From Thalassospira sp. HF15 (GTDB taxonomy: Bacteria > Pseudomonadota > Alphaproteobacteria > Rhodospirillales > Thalassospiraceae): 64,000 nt of DNA. The stretch lies in contig NZ_JAAVKI010000001.1 of the NCBI RefSeq assembly GCF_011806525.1, positions 620,001-684,000 on the forward strand, in the 5' to 3' direction. A program made the translations under genes and the position numbers. Below are positions 18,624 to 28,435 of the stretch, one piece after another. The stretch's first letter is position 1. Each line of letters opens with the position of its first letter. Below the pieces are notes generated by a model that was not told where the DNA came from, searched no databases, and saw only the letters and a list, made by a program, of their open reading frames with translations.

Positions 18624-20513
18624 ATGAAACTAAGCAACCAACGCTTTTCCATTTTTGTCGTATTGCTCGCTGGATTGATCATAACCAGCGTGTCGGGTGT
18701 AGGGCTCGCGGTTTATTTCGGTCTGAAAACAGCTCAGGAAAACACAGTCGACCTTTGGATATCCAGAAGTGGTGATGACCTTGCCGATGCTCAGCGCGCA
18801 GTTGATAAGCGCATGAACAGATTGGCACAACGTAACAACCACATTGTCGAAAAAGTAGCACAAAACCGGCTTGATCTTCGTGATGCAGGGTTTTGGCAAA
18901 ACCACGCACTATCATATATCACTGGCGAAAGTGATATCGCAGCGATTGGACTTGCATCGCCCGATGGCACCTTTATCGGCTATAACCCTCAATCCAAAAG
19001 GCTGATAAAAGGCCCTGCCGACCTGATGGAGACACGTCTGGTCGAGCAGTTACCACTGGCAGGACCGGCAGTAAGTCAGGCAATTTTCCCGTTTTGGCAT
19101 AATCAGCTCAAACAGGTCGTGATCGGCGAGGCAGCCCCGGTTTATCAAAATGGCCAGTATATTGGCTTGCTGATGCAGTACCTGACCCTTGCCGGGCTAT
19201 CGAGCGAGCTTCATACCAGCAATACCGGTAACGGCCGTACAGGCTTTATCATGATTGGTGACCGGCTTATCGCCCATCCCGGGTTGATTGCCTGGCAAAA
19301 CACCAAGACTGGTAACGACACGACCCCGTTTATCGCAAAAACCCTGGAAGAGGCATTGAGTGCCCTGCCCAGCGCAAAAGACATCAATGACCCTGTACTA
19401 GCTCAGCAGGATCTTTGGAATGAAATTGATTTTGGTCAGGAGGTGGAAAGTCCGGACGACCGACCGATTGTCATTCATCACGTTAACGTCGAAGACCAAG
19501 ATCATTTTATCATCACGCAGCCGGCAGACAAATACGCAAGCACCCCGATCACCATGGGCATGCATTTTTCGCCGTCGATCTTTGCTGCCGAAATTCAACG
19601 ACTGGATCAGCTTGGGGTAATTGGACTGGTTGCATTGGCCGGTGCGATCATCGCCGCAGCTGTCATCGCACATCTCTTTTCCCGACCTCTTAAACGAATA
19701 TCGCTAGCCAGCCGTCAACTTGAAACTGAAGACATCAATGCCCTCCCGTCCCTTCCGAACAGCCTGATCCGGGAATTCGATGATGCATCAAATTCGTTTA
19801 ACAATATGGTGGCGACACTAAAGGATCGCGAGCGTATCGGGCGCCTGTTTGGCAAGTTTCTGCCACCGCCCATAGCCCTGAAACTTTTGCAATCAACTGA
19901 CGACACCGGCGCCATTCCCTCGCGTAAATGCATTGCCAGCATCCTGTTTGTGGATCTGCAGGGCTTTACCAGCATGTGCGAGAATGCTGATCCGCAAAAC
20001 GTTGTTGATGTTTTAAACGCGTATTTCGCCAAGGCGACAACGATTATCGAAGCAAACAAAGGCATTATCACCCAGTTTCAGGGGGATGCTATTCTTGCCG
20101 TCTTTAACGCCGTCGACGATCAGCCGAACCATGCCGACCTTGCCGTAAAGTCCGCCATTGAGATTCAGCAACTTGCCCATAGCCAGACGTTTCTTGGCCA
20201 ATCACTGAAGTGCCGCTGTGGGGTGAATACGGGCGAACTGGTTGCAGGCAATGTTGGCGCGCCAGACCGCCTCACCTTCACGGTCAATGGTGACGCTGTT
20301 AACAGCGCTGCGCGCCTTGAGGCGATGAACAAGGAACTTGGCACCAAGATCCTGATCGGGGAAACCACCCGCGAACAGATGTCCAATTCTGCGGAGACCA
20401 TTCTGGTCAAGGAAGTCATGTTGCGTGGTCGCAGCACGCCATCATCGGTTTACACCGTGCGCATTGAAGGCGTAGAGGTTGACCTGCCACAGCCCACAAA
20501 TCAGTCCAAATAA
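18624..20513 (+). CDS. membrane class III adenylate/guanylate cyclase (second of the pair)
   Basis: The 629-residue protein is a paralogue of its upstream neighbour with the same order: TM1 (about 8-32), periplasmic sensor, TM2 (about 332-352), HAMP-like linker, cyclase (about 425-615). D444 (FVDLQGFTSM) and D488 (QGDAILAVF) bind metal. Gln484 takes the place of the base-recognition Lys, as in the first copy. The cyclase halves are far more alike than the sensor halves, which suggests the two copies diverged in what they sense. The start follows a GAGG-like site 8 bp upstream. A terminator lies directly after the stop. Confidence 0.85.
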   Translation: MKLSNQRFSIFVVLLAGLIITSVSGVGLAVYFGLKTAQENTVDLWISRSGDDLADAQRAVDKRMNRLAQRNNHIVEKVAQNRLDLRDAGFWQNHALSYITGESDIAAIGLASPDGTFIGYNPQSKRLIKGPADLMETRLVEQLPLAGPAVSQAIFPFWHNQLKQVVIGEAAPVYQNGQYIGLLMQYLTLAGLSSELHTSNTGNGRTGFIMIGDRLIAHPGLIAWQNTKTGNDTTPFIAKTLEEALSALPSAKDINDPVLAQQDLWNEIDFGQEVESPDDRPIVIHHVNVEDQDHFIITQPADKYASTPITMGMHFSPSIFAAEIQRLDQLGVIGLVALAGAIIAAAVIAHLFSRPLKRISLASRQLETEDINALPSLPNSLIREFDDASNSFNNMVATLKDRERIGRLFGKFLPPPIALKLLQSTDDTGAIPSRKCIASILFVDLQGFTSMCENADPQNVVDVLNAYFAKATTIIEANKGIITQFQGDAILAVFNAVDDQPNHADLAVKSAIEIQQLAHSQTFLGQSLKCRCGVNTGELVAGNVGAPDRLTFTVNGDAVNSAARLEAMNKELGTKILIGETTREQMSNSAETILVKEVMLRGRSTPSSVYTVRIEGVEVDLPQPTNQSK

Positions 20514-20516
20514 AGC

Positions 20517-20551
20517 AAAACGCCGCATTGGATAAACCGCTGCGGCGTTTT
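20517..20551. terminator. bidirectional terminator between cyclase and rpmJ
   Basis: AAAACGCCGCA (20517-20527) pairs with TGCGGCGTTTT (20541-20551) around a 13-base loop. The symmetric A/T flanks let it serve the cyclase on the plus strand and rpmJ on the minus strand. Confidence 0.85.
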
Positions 20552-20580
20552 GTAAACCTTTGAGAACAAGGTACCGGGAA

Positions 20581-20706
20581 TTAACCCTGGCGCGCCTTGA
20601 AACGCGGGTTCTTTTTATTGATCACGTATACGCGGCCACGGCGGCGCACGATACGGCAGCCTTTTTCCCGCAGCTTCGCGGATTTCAATGAGTTCCGGAT
20701 CTTCAT
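20581..20706 (-). CDS. rpmJ: 50S ribosomal protein L36 (bL36)
   Basis: The 41-residue basic protein begins [17 protein letters not shown] and contains [21 protein letters not shown]. It is the longer form of L36 without the full zinc-ribbon: of the four ligand positions found in C+ L36, only one Cys is seen, so this is a zinc-independent type. L36 binds 23S rRNA in the large subunit. AAGG lies nine bases before the ATG, and the terminator at 20517-20551 ends the transcript. The gene stands alone. Confidence 0.95.
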   Translation of the reverse strand: MKIRNSLKSAKLREKGCRIVRRRGRVYVINKKNPRFKARQG

Positions 20707-20854
20707 AATCTTAAACCTTAGAAACTTGGCCCCTTCGAGGAAGCCGGAAAATAGAAGTACGACATGCCCCTGTCAACACCTAAAACAGGTTGCGGCGACA
20801 GAAATTGGTACAAATCCCTTCCGCGTCGCCCGCAGCAGTCTGAAACTTGAGCAG

Positions 20855-21913
20855 TCAGTTGATTGTTGCGTAGAACCGATAAAAGGCCAGCGATCCATTT
20901 TCAAGCATTTTTACGCGATTCATCCACATTTCCATCTCTGGCTCCAGATAATCCATTATATCAGTGTCCAGACCGGAGCTCTGGATATCGGAAAGCATGG
21001 TCATCCAGGCCGTCTTGATATGCCTAAGGTGCGTTTCCGACTCATCCTTGGCAATGCGGATATCGAATTTCAGCTGCCCCATACGGGATTTGTATTGTTG
21101 CGCTGTCCATGGAAACAGCTCTTCACCTTCGAGCTTTGACCAGTTTTCCAGCTCATCGGCATCAAGGTCACGCGTCAGCACGTAATCGGTTATCAGAATC
21201 TGTCCATGTTCACGCAACGTATCTGCCAAGGCACCAAGAAATGCGTCCTTTTCCGGAATTTTGTACAGCTCGCCATAGGAATAGACGACGTTGAAATATC
21301 CCTTGCGAAGGTCTGGCTGCAACGGATCAAATGTCTGAACCGGGACCTTTTTCTGGACACCGGCGTGCACCGATCGATCCATCCCCAAAAGGGCCAATTC
21401 CCCATCCGGTTCCAATGCTGTGACCCAGACGCCCAGCCGATCAGCCAACAAGCGGGCCACCCCGCCAAGCTTTGCACCGATTTCCAGACAGCTGAGTGTC
21501 TCGTCTAGTGCCAGTGGCTTGGCCAGTTCCAGCGCATATTCATGCCCTCCCGGCATCATGATCCCGTGATCAAACAGCTTGTCATAAAGCCGGATACGAT
21601 CCGGTGGCCAACGACCGATTTCCTCATCAAGGTCAAGCTCGCTAAGTTCCGGCTCTATCGGGCGGGCAAGCCAGATGCGCATTTTGCGCAACCAGTCGGC
21701 ATAGGCATCAATTTCAAGCTGAAGCAGATAATACTCGACCGGGTCGTCATAACCTTCCCACTTGGCACGCAACCGCGTCCCGAGACTGAGGTGATGTCCC
21801 GGCGGCATTTCGAACTCAGGCGCCCCCCCCTCAGCGACGCCAGCGGAAATGCCCTCTTCTTCGGACATATCGTCTTCCGCTTTGGACTTGCGTTGCCAGA
21901 ATTTCAGTTTCAA
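20855..21913 (-). CDS. SAM-dependent methyltransferase-like protein
   Basis: The 352-residue protein has a charged, probably disordered N-terminus (1-45), a helical region with Trp-rich motifs (about 50-110), and a class I methyltransferase core (about 130-260). The core has the SAM loop LSCLEIGAKLGGVARLLADRLG, the acidic strand VTALEPDGEL, and YFNVVYSYGELYKIPEKDAFLGALADTLREHGQILITDYV. The Gly-rich motif I is degenerate (EIGAKLGG), so SAM binding is likely but not certain. The start is a TTG at 21913; the first ATG would remove 15 residues. Substrate unknown, no informative neighbours. Confidence 0.65.
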   Translation of the reverse strand: MKLKFWQRKSKAEDDMSEEEGISAGVAEGGAPEFEMPPGHHLSLGTRLRAKWEGYDDPVEYYLLQLEIDAYADWLRKMRIWLARPIEPELSELDLDEEIGRWPPDRIRLYDKLFDHGIMMPGGHEYALELAKPLALDETLSCLEIGAKLGGVARLLADRLGVWVTALEPDGELALLGMDRSVHAGVQKKVPVQTFDPLQPDLRKGYFNVVYSYGELYKIPEKDAFLGALADTLREHGQILITDYVLTRDLDADELENWSKLEGEELFPWTAQQYKSRMGQLKFDIRIAKDESETHLRHIKTAWMTMLSDIQSSGLDTDIMDYLEPEMEMWMNRVKMLENGSLAFYRFYATIN

Positions 21914-22095
21914 GGCGACTACCTGTTTGTTCGCATTTGGTGCTCAAGTGATTCATGAAAATATGGCAATTAGTCAAAAGTGACAACGTGTTAAGATTTC
22001 GATCCTATGATTGCACCGCGAAATGCTATTGATAAAATTGAAATTTGCTGATTTCCCGCGCTGGAAAGCATGTCTGACAGGAATTTTCATTCATC

Positions 22096-23460
22096 ATGAA
22101 CACTGACCACCTCGGCATCTATTATCGCATGCTGAATATTGCGCCCGGCGCGAGCGCGAAGGAAATCAAACTTGCCTATCGCAAACTGGCCTTTGAATTT
22201 CACCCCGACCGCAATACTGACCCGGACTCGGAAGACAAGTTCAAAGACATTACCGAAGCCTATGAAATCCTGATTGGTGAACGCAAACCGCCCAAGCAAT
22301 CGGCCGGTACCACTGGCACAAACAAGTCCAGTGGTGGCCCTAAACAAAACGGCCAATCCACCTCAGGCGCCTATGGCCCCAACGCGGCCGGCGCGCAAAA
22401 TGCCAACCGCCAGAAACAGGGCTTTGCCGGTTCGGGTCGCAAACAGGAAAAGGCCCGCGAAACGGCAGAAGAAAAAATCGCCCGCGCCAATCAGGCCTAC
22501 CGCGAACAACAGGCCAAAACCAATGCGCGGAAAAGTAACATTCACCCCGGTGCAAGGCGCCATAACCGCTCAAAAACCGAACCCAACGCACAGGGTTTCA
22601 TCCAGTGTGCTGTCACCGGCGTCGTCTCAGCCCAGCCCCGCCAGGTTGAATTTAAGGTCGTTCGCGGTTTTCTAAATTCCTGCACTATTGAAACCATTAC
22701 CGCCAACCTGGCCCCCAAGGGCGCAAAGCGCATGGCGCTTCGGGCAAGTTTCAAGACATGGCTGCGTGGTTTCTGGGGTTGGAAAAGCTTTTTGCCAGCA
22801 TGGAAGGCTATCCTGAGTAATATGCGCGGGGGCACCTTCCCGCCCGAAGGCAATGCCAAGATGCTGTTTACCCAGGCCAACGCGTTTGAACGGTCTGGCA
22901 ACAAACCACTTGCACGCGCGGTCTTGATGCAGGCGCTTGATTTTATCGGCACCAACCGTTCTGCGCTTGCCGAACAGGTCCGCGCAAGCCAGCGCCGCCT
23001 TGATGACGGTCAGCCAGCACGCCGTGTGCGCGATGAATGGAAACGCGCGGGCATGATGGATGCCTTGCTGCATCTAAGCCCGCTGTTTTTCCTGATCTTT
23101 GCGGCCCTGATTGCCTTTGGCCCCGGTCAGGGATTTGTCACCAGAGATATCCCTGAACTGGTTGCCCGCCAGGGCACGGAAATTACCCGGCAGGTCAAGG
23201 ACCTGATGGGCGAAGATCGTGACCCCTATTATGTCGACCGTGAACTTCTGAACCTGCGCGATGGGCCAAGTGTGAATGACACTATCATTCGCCGCCTGAC
23301 ACGCTTTGAGACGGTCTATGTCGCAGGCGACAGTCAAGGATTCTGGATCGAAATTGAAACCAGCATTGGCGAAACCGGCTTTGTAAATCTTGATGCCTTG
23401 GTTCCGGGAAACGGTTCAGAGGCCCGCGACGCCTGGTGCGCTGAAAACAAATGCGACTGA
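22096..23460 (+). CDS. J-domain protein with membrane segment and SH3-like tail
   Basis: The 454-residue protein begins with a J domain (about 6-62) carrying HPD at 36-38, so it should stimulate a DnaK-type ATPase. A Gly/Gln/Asn-rich linker (65-165) is followed by an unrecognised middle region (about 168-310; IQCAVTGVVSAQPRQVEFKVV). One membrane helix (about 323-343) comes next, then an SH3b-like beta domain (about 378-437; LLNLRDGPSVNDTIIRRL). The order places the J domain in the cytoplasm and the SH3b domain in the periplasm, where SH3b often binds peptidoglycan. Role unknown; it may link chaperone recruitment to the cell wall. Confidence 0.78.
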   Translation: MNTDHLGIYYRMLNIAPGASAKEIKLAYRKLAFEFHPDRNTDPDSEDKFKDITEAYEILIGERKPPKQSAGTTGTNKSSGGPKQNGQSTSGAYGPNAAGAQNANRQKQGFAGSGRKQEKARETAEEKIARANQAYREQQAKTNARKSNIHPGARRHNRSKTEPNAQGFIQCAVTGVVSAQPRQVEFKVVRGFLNSCTIETITANLAPKGAKRMALRASFKTWLRGFWGWKSFLPAWKAILSNMRGGTFPPEGNAKMLFTQANAFERSGNKPLARAVLMQALDFIGTNRSALAEQVRASQRRLDDGQPARRVRDEWKRAGMMDALLHLSPLFFLIFAALIAFGPGQGFVTRDIPELVARQGTEITRQVKDLMGEDRDPYYVDRELLNLRDGPSVNDTIIRRLTRFETVYVAGDSQGFWIEIETSIGETGFVNLDALVPGNGSEARDAWCAENKCD

Positions 23461-23508
23461 CCGGTCACCCGATCAGCCGCATCCATTTGTCTCTATCTGA
23501 TATCGACC

Positions 23509-24969
23509 TTATCCCTTGACCGGGATCGCCTTAAGGGCCGCCAGGAGATAATCCCAGAAGCGCGCGACACTTGGCACATGGACGCATTCATCCGGGCTAT
23601 GCGCACGTTTGATGGTCGGGCCAAATGAAACCATATCCCAATGCGGATATTTCGACCCCAGCACACCACACTCAAGCCCGGCGTGAATAACGCGGATCTC
23701 TGGCTCCTTGCCAAACATGTCCTTGTGAACGGATTTCATCAGGCTGACCACTTCGCTGTCGGCATCCGGTTTCCACCCCGGATAGGCATCACCCCAGGCA
23801 ACAGTTGCACCAATATTTTCAAACACTGCGGTTGCAACTTCGCGCATGGCATCGCGTGCGGAATTGATTGAGCTACGGGCGGACAGCGTAACGTCGGCTT
23901 TGCCGTCGGCAAGTTTGACGATGGCCAGATTGATCGAGGTTTCAACAACCCCTTCGACCGAGGTACTCATGGCCTGAACACCATTTGGTGCACCAACACA
24001 GGCATTGTTGAATGCAGCGGAATCTTTGGCACTCATGGCATTTGCCGGAACATCCGCATTCGTTGCACGGATGGCAAAGTTGGGTTCAATCGCACCGATT
24101 TCATCTTTGACGTCGCTTGCAAATGCGCCAAGCGCCGCCTCGAAATCCGAAACCTTGCCTTCTGGCAGCACAACGGTCGCAAAGGATTCACGCGGAATGG
24201 CGTTGCGTGCTGTCCCGGCGTTAATGGCAACAATGCGGGCATCAAAATCGCGAATTGCGGTACGCAGGAACCGCGCCATCAGCTTGTTGGCATTCCCAAG
24301 GCCAAGGATAATATCGATGCCCGAATGACCACCTTTCAAACCGGTCAGCGCAATATCACGCGCCACCAGCCCGGCACCAACGGCTTCTTCGGTATATTCA
24401 TAGGTCGCGACCAGATCGCCACCGCCAGCACACCCGACACAAAGTTCGTACTCGTCTTCGGTATCAAGGTTGAGCAGGATTTCACCCTTAAGGCGCCCCG
24501 GCTCCAGGTTCATTGCACCAGTCAGGCCACGTTCTTCATCGACCGTGAACAGAAGTTCTAACGGACCGTGCTCGAGCCCTTCTTCGGTCATGAAGCCCAT
24601 CATCGCGGCCGCGCCAATACCATTGTCGGCACCAAGCGTGGTGTTATCGGCGGTAATCCATTCGCCATCCATCAGCATCCGGATCGGGTCTGTATCGAAA
24701 TTGTGCGTCGATCCGGAGTTGGCCTGGGTGACCATATCGACGTGGGATTGCAGGATAACCATCTTGCGGTCTTCAAAGCCCGCCGTCGCCGGGATGGAGA
24801 TCACAAGGTTCCCACCGCTATCACGGAAATGCGCGGCGCCTTTGCCATCAGCCATCTTTTCGAGAAGCTGCAAGACAGCTTCTTCCTTATTGGACGGACG
24901 CGGGGTATCGCAAAGTTTCTGGAAATTGTCCCAGATTGCGACTGGCGCAATTTTACGGATCTCGTTCAC
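23509..24969 (-). CDS. pepD: cytosolic nonspecific dipeptidase (aminoacyl-histidine dipeptidase)
   Basis: The 486-residue M20 metallopeptidase matches E. coli PepD closely in length (485). Metal-binding signatures are ILQSHVDMV (H76 and D78), TLGADNGIGAAAMMG and VDEERGLTGA, and a late HAGLECGVL. It hydrolyses Xaa-His and other dipeptides in the cytoplasm with two Zn ions. The GTG at 24969 has AGGAG eight bases upstream and gives the standard N-terminus NEIRKIAPVAIWDNF; a longer frame adds 13 unsupported residues. It stands alone, convergent with the J-domain gene. Confidence 0.92.
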   Translation of the reverse strand: MNEIRKIAPVAIWDNFQKLCDTPRPSNKEEAVLQLLEKMADGKGAAHFRDSGGNLVISIPATAGFEDRKMVILQSHVDMVTQANSGSTHNFDTDPIRMLMDGEWITADNTTLGADNGIGAAAMMGFMTEEGLEHGPLELLFTVDEERGLTGAMNLEPGRLKGEILLNLDTEDEYELCVGCAGGGDLVATYEYTEEAVGAGLVARDIALTGLKGGHSGIDIILGLGNANKLMARFLRTAIRDFDARIVAINAGTARNAIPRESFATVVLPEGKVSDFEAALGAFASDVKDEIGAIEPNFAIRATNADVPANAMSAKDSAAFNNACVGAPNGVQAMSTSVEGVVETSINLAIVKLADGKADVTLSARSSINSARDAMREVATAVFENIGATVAWGDAYPGWKPDADSEVVSLMKSVHKDMFGKEPEIRVIHAGLECGVLGSKYPHWDMVSFGPTIKRAHSPDECVHVPSVARFWDYLLAALKAIPVKG

Positions 24970-25157
24970 GGTGGCGCTCCTGGCAATTTTTTGTCTACGG
25001 GTTCTCACTTACCCAGACCTGTTGATTACCCTATTGCCGCGCGAATTTAAAGCTTGCCCAGGGTGATTTTGGTCAAGCTACATACAAATTCGAAAAATCA
25101 GCCCTTAGAACGCAGTTATCGCGAACAAGATACAGATATACGCAACATGATTTCGCA

Positions 25158-25667
25158 TTACTCCACACCAACCACCTGACTGCGGCGTTGCAACAGAATC
25201 ACATCACGCCACTGCCCGGCCATCGGCCCGTAACTCATACGCCCAAGCCCGCGCTTGCGGCCAACCGTTTCAAATCCCATGGAATGATGCAGCGCCAGAC
25301 TGGCCTCATTTTCCGGGAAAATGCCGGCTTCAAGCGACCATATACCTTGTTCTTCGCTGGCTTTGGTCAGGGCCGCCAAAACTGATTTACCCACACCCTT
25401 CCCTTGATAATCCGGGTCGACATAGACCGATATCTCGGCAATACCACGATATACACAGCGATTGGAAACGCCTGACAAGCCAGCCCAACCAATTACGGTA
25501 TCGCCATCATCGCAGGCAACAAGTCGGCATTCAGCCAGATGCCCCTGATCCCAGTTTTCCCAAGTTCCTGCATCTTCCTGAAAGGTAGCGTGACCTGATT
25601 TGATGGCCTTTCCATAGATCTCGATAACTCGGTCGGCATCATTAGGCATCATGGATCGAACACGCAT
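25158..25667 (-). CDS. GNAT acetyltransferase, phosphinothricin acetyltransferase-like
   Basis: The 169-residue protein has the PAT/MddA pattern: an N-terminal IRPMMPNDADRVIEIYG-like stretch, YRGIAEISVYVDPDYQGKGVGKSVLAAL (acetyl-CoA loop QGKGVG) and HHSMGFETVGR. Such enzymes acetylate methionine derivatives (sulfone, sulfoximine) and sometimes phosphinothricin. GAGG lies ahead of the ATG at 25667, with an in-frame GTG one codon earlier. Substrate inferred from family only. Confidence 0.8.
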   Translation of the reverse strand: MRVRSMMPNDADRVIEIYGKAIKSGHATFQEDAGTWENWDQGHLAECRLVACDDGDTVIGWAGLSGVSNRCVYRGIAEISVYVDPDYQGKGVGKSVLAALTKASEEQGIWSLEAGIFPENEASLALHHSMGFETVGRKRGLGRMSYGPMAGQWRDVILLQRRSQVVGVE

Positions 25668-25757
25668 CACGGCCTCACATTACGCATCACAAAGGGTTTG
25701 CGATCTTAGCGCACAGGAATGAATTTGTAATGGAGATGATATTCGAAAACCCACCGA

Positions 25758-27395
25758 TCAGCTATCGGCTTCCTGCCCCGCGAAACGGAAGATCAACTGA
25801 TCACGCCCTGCATCCTTGGCTGCATACATCGCATCATCAGCAATCTTCATGGCCTCGGAAAGCTCGATGAATTTCTGACGCCCCTCGCCACCAACCGTCG
25901 CGCCAAAGCTTGCGGTAATATGCACGTATTGCGCTTCACTGCCGGATTTATCAATCGGCACCTTGATTTCGCGGATCATATTCGACAGTCGTTCGCCAAT
26001 CCGCTTGGTGACTGCGGCGGTCGCAGACGGCAGCAAGACAGCAAATTCTTCGCCGCCCAGACGTACGACAAGGTCATCATCGCGTAGCGCCTGCCGCAGG
26101 GTATCGGCGACCTTTTCAAGAACCCGGTCACCCACCGCGTGTCCATGGGTATCGTTGACCTGCTTGAAATAATCCAGATCCAGAACGATCAAGCCAAAGA
26201 CCCAGCTTTTATCTTTTAGATGGCGAATTTCGCGCAGTCTGCTGACCGCACTTTCGAAACCACGGCGGTTCAGCGCACGTGTCAGCGCGTCGGTGGATGC
26301 CAAAGTGTCGAGCATCTGTTCTTTGCGCTTGTGATCAGTGATGTCGGTGGCCGACACCATAACACCGCCGTCATCCATCATATTCATGCGGATATCGGCC
26401 AGACGTCCTGACGGTGTTTTCATCTCGTCAATATTGGCGTGACCATGACCGTTGCGCATCATCCTTGCACAGCACTCAAGCAGGGCAGATATCTCAAACT
26501 CCGGTTCTGTGCCGTCTGATTTCTCGCCGCCAAACAGGCGCGAAAATTCGTGATTAAAATGAACGACATCAAGTCGGTCATCAAGCATCGCGACAGCCGA
26601 TGGCACCATTCGGATCACTTCGGTTACCGCCTGCTCAAGGCTGGCCTTGGCACGCACCAATTGCTGATGCATTTCGACTTCGTCACGCACATCATGCGCG
26701 GTTGTCAAAATGGCGGGTTTGCCGTCATGCCACAAGATGCGTTCATCGGTCAGATCGCGCCAAACAAAGCTGCCATCGTCTAGAATATCGCGCACGCGAT
26801 GGCGGTCACCGCGCCGTTCACCATTGAGGATGGCCGCAACGTGCTTGATTGCACGGGGGCGGCTTTCCTCGGGAATGAAACGCAGAATGTTGGGGTTTTC
26901 CATGAATGAACTGGCATTTTCCGCCCCCATCAGGCGTGCAAAGCTTTCATTCACATAAAGAGCAGTCATGTGACGATGGACCATCACACCGATAAAGGAC
27001 CGACCCAGCATATGATCAACCTGCATCGCAGTGGTGCCATTGTCGATCATTTGCGCCGTGGTCAGGACGGCATTTCCGCCTTCCCACTCAACGGTCTCGT
27101 CACTGATTTCCATCCAGACCGGGGTCCCGTCGGTTCGGATGTTATAAACCTTCTTCCAACCGTGGAAGCCGCTGCTTTTCTGGAAATTACAGGAGAGTTT
27201 ATCTGCCTCATGATGGAAGCTTGGCGGGATATACTGGTGCATGTCCGGGTCGCTCATGAAATCCGAGACATCGCGACGGCCCAGCATTTTCGCATAGGCA
27301 TCATTGACGTACACAGCTTCGAGATCCTTGTGTACAACAACACCTACACGTGACCGCCCATACAGACGTGCGATTTCCGTTGGCTCGAACCGCAT
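25758..27395 (-). CDS. triple-PAS GGEEF diguanylate cyclase
   Basis: The 545-residue soluble protein has three PAS-like units (about 8-125, 128-245 and 250-360) and a GGDEF domain with GGEEF at 447-451. RDDD at about 438-441 is the RxxD inhibitory site. The metal-binding VLDLDYFKQVN is present, so c-di-GMP synthesis is expected. PAS units one and two are similar to each other (AVYVNDAYAKMLGRRD and ALYVNESFARLMGAEN), which suggests internal duplication. Start ATG 27395 follows AGGA. No partner gene is adjacent. The 27399-27670 stretch upstream holds no gene that I can see. Confidence 0.88.
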   Translation of the reverse strand: MRFEPTEIARLYGRSRVGVVVHKDLEAVYVNDAYAKMLGRRDVSDFMSDPDMHQYIPPSFHHEADKLSCNFQKSSGFHGWKKVYNIRTDGTPVWMEISDETVEWEGGNAVLTTAQMIDNGTTAMQVDHMLGRSFIGVMVHRHMTALYVNESFARLMGAENASSFMENPNILRFIPEESRPRAIKHVAAILNGERRGDRHRVRDILDDGSFVWRDLTDERILWHDGKPAILTTAHDVRDEVEMHQQLVRAKASLEQAVTEVIRMVPSAVAMLDDRLDVVHFNHEFSRLFGGEKSDGTEPEFEISALLECCARMMRNGHGHANIDEMKTPSGRLADIRMNMMDDGGVMVSATDITDHKRKEQMLDTLASTDALTRALNRRGFESAVSRLREIRHLKDKSWVFGLIVLDLDYFKQVNDTHGHAVGDRVLEKVADTLRQALRDDDLVVRLGGEEFAVLLPSATAAVTKRIGERLSNMIREIKVPIDKSGSEAQYVHITASFGATVGGEGRQKFIELSEAMKIADDAMYAAKDAGRDQLIFRFAGQEADS

Positions 27396-27670
27396 CAACG
27401 TCCTGTATCCCCCAAGACACCTAAACCCTGAATTAAAGCACAGTTATTTACGACCTATTTCTGCGCCTGCCATATCCGAAAGGTTACACCAGTTCTGGTA
27501 TAATTGGAACCAAGGGATGCCGCTCCTACCCGATTGAAGGAGACCGCGCCCCCAAAATTTCAACCTCTATACCGATCATAAATGCATTCACGAATACATA
27601 AGCATACCAACATATTAAGAACAACGACAATCAACAGAATGACCCCACAAAAAGCGCATCAACAGGGAGA

Positions 27671-28297
27671 ATGACTGTGAAGCACATGGACTTTAAAATA
27701 ATCGACCGTAAGCGTGCCTGGGACGGTTACTGCAAGATTGACGTCTATCACCTTCAACATGACAAATTTGACGGCGGCCAAAGCCCGGTGCTCCAGCGTG
27801 AAGTCCTCGAACGTGGCCATGCTGTTGCCGTCCTGCCCTATGACCCGATCCGGGATGAAGTCGTCCTGATTGAACAGTTCCGTCCCGGCACCATATCAGT
27901 AAACGCCAGTAGTTCTGAGATGCCGGTCTGGCTGACCGAGATCGTCGCAGGCATCATCGAAGACGGCGAAAGTGCGGAAGACGTTGCCAGGCGCGAAACC
28001 ATCGAAGAAGCCGGATGCGAAATCATCGGTTCGCTTGATCTGATTTCGCATTACTACGTCACACCTGGCTGTTCGAGCGAGACCGTCACACTATATTGCG
28101 GTCAAGTTGATGCCAGCAATGTTGGCGGGTTGCATGGCTTGGCGGAGGAAGGAGAGGATATTCGTGTCTTTACCGTACCTGCAGAGGAATGCTTTGCGAT
28201 GTTGCACAATGGACAACTCTGCAATGCAATGACGACGATCGCAGTTCAGTGGTTGATGCTTAATCGGAGCCGTCTGCGGCAGAAATCCGGGGTTTGA
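27671..28297 (+). CDS. ADP-ribose pyrophosphatase (Nudix)
   Basis: The 208-residue protein has an intact Nudix box G-x5-E-x7-RE-x2-EE-x-G at about 97-119 (starting GIIEDGESAEDVARRETIEEAG) and the ADPRase-type surroundings AVLPYDPIRDEVVLIEQFR and YYVTPGCSSETVTLYCG. It should hydrolyse ADP-ribose to AMP and ribose-5-phosphate in the cytoplasm (NudF-like). AGGGAG precedes the ATG. It is followed by cysK on the same strand after 138 bp. Confidence 0.88.
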   Translation: MTVKHMDFKIIDRKRAWDGYCKIDVYHLQHDKFDGGQSPVLQREVLERGHAVAVLPYDPIRDEVVLIEQFRPGTISVNASSSEMPVWLTEIVAGIIEDGESAEDVARRETIEEAGCEIIGSLDLISHYYVTPGCSSETVTLYCGQVDASNVGGLHGLAEEGEDIRVFTVPAEECFAMLHNGQLCNAMTTIAVQWLMLNRSRLRQKSGV

Positions 28298-28435
28298 GTC
28301 AAATAACCTGTACAGGCCAAAAGACAATAATCACACAATATTTACGTGATATATTTTAAACTGCCTTGACTTTTGTGTGCAAAAGGATCAATCAACAATC
28401 AATCTAATTTGAAACCACCATTTTTGGAGTCTGTC

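Noticed and set aside
28298-28435. possible riboswitch or attenuator in front of cysK
   Set aside because: No recognised riboswitch core or strong hairpin is visible in the leader; the same was found for metC (45900-46035).
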